A DNA stretch of 7,295 nt from Candidatus Poribacteria bacterium (GTDB lineage: Bacteria; Poribacteria; WGA-4E; PCPOR2b): NCBI GenBank assembly GCA_027296925.1, contig JAPUIP010000327.1, positions 1-7,295 on the forward strand. The letters are read 5' to 3'. Position numbers and translations under genes: made by a program. Below the pieces are notes generated by a model, which saw only the letters and a program-made list of their open reading frames with translations, was not told the DNA's origin and made no database searches. Of this stretch, positions 1 through 6,200 are shown piece by piece; position 1 is the stretch's first letter; every line of letters starts with the position of its first letter.

Positions 1-347
1 GGTTCAGTGACTCTGACTAAGGCTGAGCCGATGCGAAATGTATCACCAATATACAAACTATCTTCCAGCAATCCTTCAGTGGTGAAGTTTTCACCGAAAT
101 ACCCCCACGTCAGTTCCATATCGGCTAATTCACCGCGCCAAAATTCATAGTGTTGGGCAGGGTAGACATAAATCGCTTTATTCGGACCGCCGTGAACGGA
201 CAAGTCGGCTTGTCCATCGCCGTCTAAATTGAGGGTACGTAACCGAATAGGACCTTCAACAGGTGATTTGAAAATTGCCGTCGAGACTGTTTTCCCCTGC
301 CAGGAGACCTCACGGGGGAGGCCAACATTGGTTGAAATGAGCTCCAT
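1..347 (-). CDS. MOSC domain-containing protein, YiiM-like (3' end outside window)
   Basis: This is the N-terminal 115 residues of a minus-strand gene that runs off the left edge. The translation starts MELISTNVGLPREVSW and carries landmarks of the YiiM-type MOSC family: VHGGP at residues 51-55 followed by the YPAQHYEFW stretch, GENFTTEGL at 85-93, and IGDTFRIGSALVRVTE at 100-115. The window ends just before the place where the family usually has a PRxPC motif with the conserved cysteine. MOSC domains are related to the C-terminal domain of molybdenum-cofactor sulfurase. E. coli YiiM is linked to reduction of N-hydroxylated compounds, but the substrate here is unknown. The start is supported by AGGAG at 356-360, eight bases ahead of the ATG. 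The gene lies 47 bases downstream of the PhyH-family gene on the same strand, so co-transcription is plausible. The family call is firm; the function is inferred. Confidence 0.9.
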   Translation of the reverse strand, partial: MELISTNVGLPREVSWQGKTVSTAIFKSPVEGPIRLRTLNLDGDGQADLSVHGGPNKAIYVYPAQHYEFWRGELADMELTWGYFGENFTTEGLLEDSLYIGDTFRIGSALVRVTE

Positions 348-394
348 TAAATATTCTCCTTTCACTTTGACAATGTGAAGTGATGCTCTATCTC

Positions 395-1246
395 TTATGC
401 AAACCGTCCCGTATTGGCTTCATCATAGTACTTATTAATCCCCGGAACCTCCCGCATCCCGTGCCATACACCGCGAAACAGCGTCTGCCGCTTCGGCGGT
501 AGCGATGCGATCACTGCCTCGGATGAACACGCCTTCCCCCATTTTGCATTCACCGTGTTATAACACGTAAACAGACTCAATCGGTCGCGACTTTCATTCG
601 TCCACCGCGTTCCCGTATGGCACAGTGCTTCCGTGAAAATCACCGCCGAGCCCGCCGGACATGCATACGTCTCCCACAGCGGACTATCCCGCTCGCTCAA
701 CGCTTGAGGGCGCGGAAATGCGGCTTTGTGACTGCCCGACAAAAACATCGTCCCTCCGTCGCCTTCTTCAACTTCATTTAATTCCCAGACCACACGTGTC
801 AGTCCGGCGTGAATCCGCCCCGGCTGCATCTGATAAATATGCGAATTGCCGCTGAAATTGAAAAACCCGCCACCGCCATGGGGATTAAAATTATCGTGTC
901 CCGCCTGCCGATGGCTGGTATAGGTATGGTCAAACCGGAAGCCGTAACAGTCTTCGGCTGCCAAACTTTGATGGGAGAGAATCGCGTTCAACACGCCCAC
1001 CACCACGGGATGATCCAGCAGAATTTGAGAGGGACCGCCGTGATTGTCTTGCGCCTCTGGCGGCAACGAATCGCGTTCATAAAGGAATTTCATCTGATGT
1101 TCGCGAATCGGTCCAAGCTGTTCTTCGCTTAATAGTCCGGGCAAAGTTATCCAGCCTTTTAAATCAAAAATGTACTTCTGTTGCTCGCTCATCGGCACGA
1201 CGGGCAATCCGTCGGCATTGGTTGTTGGCAAAAGCGTTCCGTCCAT
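395..1246 (-). CDS. Phytanoyl-CoA dioxygenase (PhyH) family protein
   Basis: This 283-residue protein looks like a cytosolic Fe(II)/2-oxoglutarate oxygenase of the PhyH superfamily. I see no signal peptide or membrane segment. It shows the family's FDLKGWITLPGLLS opening (residues 27-40), a GDGGTMFLSGSHK segment (162-174) typical of the double-stranded beta-helix core, and a distal PAGSAVIFTEALCHTGT segment with H210 as probable iron ligand. The following RDRLSLF supplies R222 (or R220) as the likely 2-oxoglutarate anchor. The proximal motif, normally HxD, appears to be H123-G124-G125 in NPHGGGG, so the carboxylate iron ligand may be absent; H117-D118 is nearby but lacks the usual spacing. 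The substrate is unknown. An AAGGTGAGGA stretch at 1251-1260 supports the ATG at 1246; M19 is an alternative start that better matches the usual family N-terminus. The gene follows the amidase after 29 bases, in an apparent operon. Family is confident, catalytic type is not. Confidence 0.88.
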   Translation of the reverse strand: MDGTLLPTTNADGLPVVPMSEQQKYIFDLKGWITLPGLLSEEQLGPIREHQMKFLYERDSLPPEAQDNHGGPSQILLDHPVVVGVLNAILSHQSLAAEDCYGFRFDHTYTSHRQAGHDNFNPHGGGGFFNFSGNSHIYQMQPGRIHAGLTRVVWELNEVEEGDGGTMFLSGSHKAAFPRPQALSERDSPLWETYACPAGSAVIFTEALCHTGTRWTNESRDRLSLFTCYNTVNAKWGKACSSEAVIASLPPKRQTLFRGVWHGMREVPGINKYYDEANTGRFA

Positions 1247-1275
1247 AAAATCCTCACCTTCGGTTACAATCTGGG

Positions 1276-2682
1276 TTAAGCCACCGGTCGAGACGTTGTC
1301 CAGGGGGTATGTGCCTCAAAAGCAGCCGACGCCCGCAGGACGGTGACATCGTCACGCCATCGACCAACAATTTGCAGGCCAACCGGCAGCCCCTCGCGAG
1401 TTTTGCCACACGGCACGGTCGCCGCGGGCTGTCCAGTGATGTTAAATGGGTAAGTAAATGCCGTCCAATCCAGATATGTTGTCGATTGTCCATGAATCTC
1501 ACCGGGATGGTCATCTCCGGCGGGGAACGCCGTTATCGGAAGCGTGGGTGTCAGCAGCAGGTCATAGCTTTGCATGAAGTTGCGCCAAGCGTGGTAGTAG
1601 TCATGCCGGCGGGCGTTGGCGGCGGCGAGCTCTGCCGCAGAAAATTGCTGTCCCCGTTCAATCACGGTCAAAAGCCCCGGATCGATTCTGTCGCGAACGG
1701 CGTCCAGATTATCCCGAAAAACGCCAGCAAATGCAGACGACCAGATCACGTTCAGAATATTCTCCCACGGCGAAGGTATTCCGGGCTGGACCTCCTCGAC
1801 GTGGCAGCCCAGTTCGCTGAAGCTTGCTGCGGCCTTCGTCGCAATCTCACGCACTTCCGGATCAACCGGCGCATAGCCCAAATCCGGGGACCAGCCCACC
1901 CGAAGCCCGGCGATATCCCCCTTCATCGCTGCGAGGTAATTGATGTCGGTAGATATCGACGTCGGATCGCGGGGCTCGGCACCCGCCATCACCGTGAGCA
2001 TGAGGGCGGCGTCGGCGACAGTCCGCGTCATGGGGCCGGCGTGCGAAAGGAACTCAACAGCACTCGCCGGATACTGTGGAACGAGTCCCCACGATGGTTT
2101 TAGCCCATAGATGCCGCAAAATGCAGCGGGAATACGGATTGAACCCGCGCCATCAGTGCCTTGGGAGAGCGTCGAAAGTCCAGCCGCCACCGCCGCACCC
2201 GCCCCGCCGCTTGACCCACCAGCCGTACGACCATGTTTCCACGGATTGTGTGTCGGACCGATGATGCGGTTTGCGGAGTCCCCTTTCCACCCCAATTCGG
2301 GCGTATTCGTCTTGCCAAGCATAACAATGCCGGCTGCATAGAGACGCTCGGCAATGGGGGCATCAAAGTCTGGTACGCAGTCCTTGTAAAGCAGGGAGCC
2401 ACGGGTCGTGCGAATGCCTTTCGTTACGGTCAGGTCCTTGAGCGATGTGGGAATTCCGGACAGCAGCGGTGGCGCGTCACCCAAAGCATACGCCGCTTCA
2501 GCCGTACGCGCCTGTTCGCGTGCGAGTTCTGCGGTTACCGTGATGAAGGCACCGAGGCTTGGGTTCAGAGAGGTTATGCGGTCAAGCACCGCGTCGGTCA
2601 CTTCAACCGGCGAGACCTCCCGTTTTTGATATAAAGCGCGCAACGCTTGAGCGGACAGATAGCAAAGATCGGTTGTATCCAT
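1276..2682 (-). CDS. Amidase signature family hydrolase
   Basis: This complete 468-residue amidase-signature enzyme should hydrolyse a carboxylic amide to acid and ammonia or amine in the cytosol. The Ser-cisSer-Lys triad is readable: K82 in GIPTSLKD, cis-Ser S157 in the glycine-serine loop GRTAGGSSGG, and nucleophile S181 in GTDGAGSIRIP. The spacings of 75 and 24 residues equal those of fatty acid amide hydrolase (K142, S217, S241). The family C-terminus is present as GLPVGLQIVGR (431-441). Length is normal for the family. It resembles GatA, but no gatB or gatC lies nearby, so a stand-alone catabolic amidase is more likely than a tRNA amidotransferase subunit. The ATG at 2682 is preceded by TGAGGAAG (2687-2694). 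It sits 57 bases after the FmdB-type gene and 29 bases before the PhyH gene on the same strand. Substrate cannot be told from sequence. Confidence 0.95.
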   Translation of the reverse strand: MDTTDLCYLSAQALRALYQKREVSPVEVTDAVLDRITSLNPSLGAFITVTAELAREQARTAEAAYALGDAPPLLSGIPTSLKDLTVTKGIRTTRGSLLYKDCVPDFDAPIAERLYAAGIVMLGKTNTPELGWKGDSANRIIGPTHNPWKHGRTAGGSSGGAGAAVAAGLSTLSQGTDGAGSIRIPAAFCGIYGLKPSWGLVPQYPASAVEFLSHAGPMTRTVADAALMLTVMAGAEPRDPTSISTDINYLAAMKGDIAGLRVGWSPDLGYAPVDPEVREIATKAAASFSELGCHVEEVQPGIPSPWENILNVIWSSAFAGVFRDNLDAVRDRIDPGLLTVIERGQQFSAAELAAANARRHDYYHAWRNFMQSYDLLLTPTLPITAFPAGDDHPGEIHGQSTTYLDWTAFTYPFNITGQPAATVPCGKTREGLPVGLQIVGRWRDDVTVLRASAAFEAHTPWTTSRPVA

Positions 2683-2707
2683 GTCACTTCCTCAGACGAA
2701 TTTTAAC

Positions 2708-2737
2708 GATTCGGACATACTGTCCTATCCGGGAATC
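2708..2737 (-). other. Bulged inverted repeat between the FmdB and amidase genes
   Basis: In the 57-base gap, the arm GATTCGGACA (2708-2717) is matched by TGTCC (2721-2725) and, after seven unpaired bases, GAATC (2733-2737). The minus-strand transcript could fold into a 10-bp helix with a 7-base bulge and a 3-base loop. No U-run follows on the minus strand, so it does not look like an intrinsic terminator. It could be an mRNA processing or stability element, an operator dyad, or chance. Confidence 0.3.
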
Positions 2738-2739
2738 GC

Positions 2740-2925
2740 TCACGTCGAGCCGGGCTGACACGTTTCTGTTTTACCGTTTCCTACAGACGCAAAACTTGAG
2801 AAGACTTTCTTCGGTTTTTGCTCACCGCAATTGGGACAGGCGAGTTCTTTGGGCTCTGCATGTAAGCTTTGCAAGACTTCAAATTTGGATGTGCATTTTT
2901 GGCATTGATATTCGTAAATTGGCAT
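2740..2925 (-). CDS. FmdB family zinc-ribbon protein
   Basis: This 61-residue protein begins MPIYEYQCQKC, the hallmark N-terminus of the FmdB/CxxC_CxxC zinc-ribbon family. Two CxxC knuckles (C8/C11 and C30/C33, the second in ACPNCG) should bind one zinc ion. The tail is short and polar, with one more cysteine at C56, as is common in the family. FmdB was first described beside the formamidase gene of Methylophilus methylotrophus as a putative positive regulator, but most family members are uncharacterised. An in-frame ATG six codons upstream (2943) would add MTEVRH, but the ribosome binding site GGAGG lies inside that stretch and the family start is at MPIYEY, so 2925 is the true start. The gene is the promoter-proximal member of the minus-strand cluster, 57 bases before the amidase. 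Confidence 0.93.
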   Translation of the reverse strand: MPIYEYQCQKCTSKFEVLQSLHAEPKELACPNCGEQKPKKVFSSFASVGNGKTETCQPGST

Positions 2926-2933
2926 GTGTCTAA

Positions 2934-2938
2934 CCTCC
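2934..2938 (-). promoter_or_regulatory. Ribosome binding site fixing the FmdB-type start
   Basis: GGAGG on the minus strand ends eight bases before the ATG at 2925. It overlaps the codons that follow the alternative ATG at 2943, which argues against that longer start. Confidence 0.85.
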
Positions 2939-2962
2939 GTCATTTAGATGATGCAGATCTGT

Positions 2963-2991
2963 ATTATCTCATAAGAGAATCCGCCTGTCGA
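2963..2991 (-). promoter_or_regulatory. Sigma70-like promoter for the minus-strand gene cluster
   Basis: On the minus strand TCGACA (2986-2991) and GATAAT (2963-2968) are separated by exactly 17 bases, each matching the consensus at five of six positions. Transcription would start near 2955, giving a leader of about 30 bases before the FmdB-type ATG. No other equally good promoter was seen ahead of the downstream genes, which supports a shared transcript. This is a pattern match only. Confidence 0.6.
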
Positions 2992-3068
2992 TCCTTTTTT
3001 GGGGCGCGGTGTCAATCACGACGCAGAAACGGTTGATTGACTTTCAGCTTAACATCACACCATTCTGC

Positions 3069-3086
3069 CGCACCGACCCCGGTGCG
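3069..3086. repeat. Perfect 7-bp hairpin in the intergenic region
   Basis: CGCACCG (3069-3075) and CGGTGCG (3080-3086) form a perfect GC-rich stem around a 4-base loop. Neither strand has a following U-run, so a standard terminator is unlikely. It could be a protein-binding dyad, a weak or Rho-assisted terminator, or a barrier between the divergent units. Confidence 0.45.
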
Positions 3087-3189
3087 TGTCCCGTTAATCG
3101 ACGACACATGAAGTTCCATCTGTCATTTTTTCAATCCTGCCGCTTTTGCTTCTGTCGCAATACCCAGCAAAAATGAGCAATCTCAGACC

Positions 3190-3218
3190 TTGCACTAAGC
3201 ACAGAATGATGGTAGCAT
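3190..3218 (+). promoter_or_regulatory. Weak promoter candidate for the restriction-modification gene
   Basis: TTGCAC (3190-3195) and TAGCAT (3213-3218) are 17 bases apart, matching consensus at three and four of six positions. Transcription would begin near 3225, leaving a leader of about 25 bases that contains the AAGGGG ribosome binding site (3239-3244). A weak promoter would suit a gene whose product must be kept low, but the match is marginal. Confidence 0.3.
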
Positions 3219-3230
3219 ATTGAGCCAATA
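3218..3230. promoter_or_regulatory. Small dyad overlapping the expected transcription start
   Basis: TATTG (3218-3222) and CAATA (3226-3230) form a perfect 5-bp inverted repeat with a 3-base centre, next to the candidate -10 element and ahead of the ribosome binding site. The position would suit an operator, but such short dyads are frequent by chance and no control-protein gene is visible. Confidence 0.2.
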
Positions 3231-3251
3231 ATAGGCGAAAGGGGCGGGACA

Positions 3252-6200
3252 ATGCGTTCAGACCAACCAGCGGTGAATCGCATGAACAACCGAGAAGCAG
3301 ATGCGGTTGAAAATCGATCGCTATTTTCAGATTATTACCTGGGTTCGCTCATTACCGAACACCCGCAGTGGGGAGACACGCCCGATATCGAATCGATCTA
3401 CGCGGAGATGAATGCCCTCTACGAAGCGATCAGGCTGAATGCTGAGAAGTTGAATGAAGCGCAGACGGAGGAAGATTTCATCAAACCGGCATTGGAACTG
3501 TTGGGACATGCTTTCGAGGTTCAACCGTCGCTCCAAACTTCGCAGGGAACGAAGCGTCCGGATTACGCCTTTTTTGCATCGGAGGCTGCACTCAACGATG
3601 CCCAACCCCATGTCAACACGAATGCGCTTTTCAAGACGGCAATCGCAGTCGGGGACGCGAAGGTGTGGTCGCGTGATTTAGATCGGAAGATGACGGGCAG
3701 GGGCAACCCTTTCGACAACTCTAACCCGTCCTACCAGATCGACTTCTACCTGCGCCAGACGGATAAAACGTGGGGAATTCTCACCAACGGCAGACAGTGG
3801 CGACTCTACAACCGGCAGACCAGCTACCGGCTCGATTGCTTTTATCAGGTCGATCTTTCCGTCATTCTGAGTGGAACGAAGAATCTCAATGCTTTCCGCT
3901 ACTTCTACTGCCTCTTCCGTCGAGACGCTTTTCTGCCGGACGCGGAGGGAAGATGCTTCCTTGACGCGGTGCTGGCAGGGAGTCAACAACATACCGTCGG
4001 TGTCTCCGGCGATCTGAAAAACCGTGTTTACGAGGCGTTGCGCTTGCTGATTGGTGGCTTCCTTGACCATCCCCGCAACGCCTTCGACAAAACCGACCCA
4101 CCGCTCGATGAGATTCACACCAACGGCCTGATTCTCCTCTACCGGGTGCTTTTTATCCTCTATGCCGAAAGCCGTGGGTTGCTGCCGGTGGAAAATCCTG
4201 ATTACGCCGCGCACTATAGCCTTGCACATCTAGCAACGGAAATTCACGAAAAGCTCGATCGCGGCGCCCCAATCATTCCAACGATGACCGATTATTGGGC
4301 GCGGCTACGTGGGCTGTTTGCGCTCATCAACGACGGTTGGGAAGACCTCATCCCGCAATACAACGGTGGGCTTTTTAATCCGGAGCAGCACCCGTTCCTT
4401 GAGCGGCATGAATTCGGTAACGATGTGCTGGCAAAAGTCATAGATCTCCTGACGCGGACGAAGGACGGGGAACGGATCACATATCGCGATCTGGAGGTTC
4501 GGCATCTCGGCAGTATCTACGAAGGCTTGCTCGAATATCAACCGCGAATCGCCGCCGAAGACATGGTCATTGTCTCGCGGAAGAAAAAGGAAACCATCGA
4601 ACCGAAAGCAAAGCATCCGAACCGTGATGTGGCTTACCCCGCTGCAACGGTCTACCTCTTGACAGATAAGGGTAAGCGGAAGTCCACGGGCAGCTACTAC
4701 ACGCCGGATTATATCGTCCGCTACATCGTCGAAAACACCCTGGCGCCCCTGTGCGAGGGGAAAAGCGTTGACGAGATTCTATCGTTGAAGATCCTCGATC
4801 CGGCGACCGGCAGCGGCCACTTTCTCGTGGGCGTGGTGGATTACCTTGCCGAAGAACTGGTGACGCATCCCCAAGCTCCGTCCATTTCGGACGATAGCGA
4901 CACGGAGATTGCCTACTGGCGAAGGCGCGTTATCGAGTCATGCGTCTACGGTGTGGACGTTAACCCGATGGCGGTCGAGCTGGCGAAACTGTCGCTTTGG
5001 CTGCATACCGTCGCGAAGGGCGAACCGCTCTCGTTCCTCGACCATCACATCCGTTGCGGAAATTCCCTAATTGGCGCGCAGATTCGCGATCTGTCGCACC
5101 TGCCGACGCTCAAGCAAAGTCGCCGTAAGAAAGTCGAAGAGCAGACGGAATTTGCGATGGAGTTTGAATTCACCCAAACCGTCGCAACAGCTATCGGTCA
5201 CTACCTGCTGATTGAGGAGATGGAGAGCCGCACCGCAGATCAGATCCACGCAAAGGAGCACGAACTGGACATCGCCCAAACGATGCTTCGCTATCATAAA
5301 GGCGTTGCGAACCTCTGGACGAGCATCTATTTCGGAAACGATGTTTCTCGATCTGCGTATCATCAGGCGTTGAATGTGCTGCGATCCAAGAAAACAGTGG
5401 ATTTGGAGAATCTTCTGTGTTACCGTCGGGCGCAGAAGATCGCCGCCGAGAAGCGGTTCTTCCATTGGGAGATCGAGTTCCCCGAAGTGTTTCGTGACAA
5501 ATACGGTCGGGAGAAGGATAATCCGGGCTTTGACGCGGTTGTGGGGAATCCGCCGTATGTCCGAAGTATCCGACTGAAGGAAGTGGATCTACCCGTTTGG
5601 AGTTACTACACAACCGTCTACAGAACGGCTAGCGCCCGGGAGTTTGACATTTATCTCTGTTTCGCTGAACATGGGCTTGAGGCTTTGAAATCCGATGGCC
5701 GCCTCGGGATGATTCTCCCCAACAAGTGGTTCACAACTCGTGTCGGCGAAACTATTCGATCGTTGCTTGCCGCGAAACAAGCTGTCGAACAGATTGTGGA
5801 CTTTGGACATTTTCAAGTATTCGAGGGTACCACAACGTATACCTGTCTGCTTTTCCTTTCTGGAAGTCCGTGTGACGGCATACATGTGAACGTGCTTCAG
5901 AGCGTCGATGGATCTGTAGATCCTTTGCCGAGCATTAGGGGACAGTGGCAAACTGGAGAAAAATCGAGCGAGGCGCTGGATGCCGACTCATGGACGTTTG
6001 CCTTGGGTCCGGTAGCATTTCTTTTGGAGAAACTCAGGGGACTTTCTGCGCTTTCTGACATTGCCACCGTGTTTAGCGGAGTAGGTACTCGTGCGGACAG
6101 TGTTTTCTTCATGCAACGTGAAGGCAACCGGCTTTATTCTCGCTCGCTATCGCGGTGGGTCGAAATTGAAGATGGTGCGATGCGACCGGCTTTAACTGGA

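Larger units (their letters stand above)
2926..3251. other. Divergent intergenic region
   Basis: This stretch of about 326 bases separates the minus-strand cluster from the plus-strand restriction-modification gene. It holds the minus-strand ribosome binding site and promoter, a perfect hairpin at 3069-3086, a weak plus-strand promoter candidate and a small dyad near 3218-3230. No tRNA, intrinsic terminator with a U-run, or supported small gene was seen. The longest reading frames here are about 20-35 codons and lack ribosome binding sites. Confidence 0.7.

Noticed and set aside
361..383. Short inverted repeats (TTCAC/GTGAA and TCACTT/AAGTGA) between the PhyH and MOSC genes
   Set aside because: Arms of 5-6 bases in overlapping registers with long loops and no U-run; not enough to call a terminator or operator.
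809..1132. Plus-strand open frame opposite the PhyH gene
   Set aside because: Antisense shadow of a well-supported gene, with no family-like sequence.
1309..2103. Long plus-strand open frame opposite the amidase gene
   Set aside because: It lies wholly antisense to a clear amidase with an intact catalytic triad, has no family features, and is rich in Arg and Cys as expected for a shadow frame in GC-rich DNA.
3108..3176. 22-codon plus-strand frame (MKFHLSFF...) in the intergenic region
   Set aside because: No ribosome binding site, low-complexity Phe/Cys-rich product, and no sign of conservation.
3123..3182. Minus-strand stretch reading LLGIATEAKAAGLKK before a stop, resembling the tail of a lost gene
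   Set aside because: It is open for only 19 codons. A remnant left by insertion of the restriction-modification gene is possible, but this length cannot be told from chance.
3678..4229. 183-codon minus-strand open frame inside the restriction-modification gene
   Set aside because: It is fully antisense to conserved nuclease and connector segments and shows no recognisable domain or ribosome binding site.
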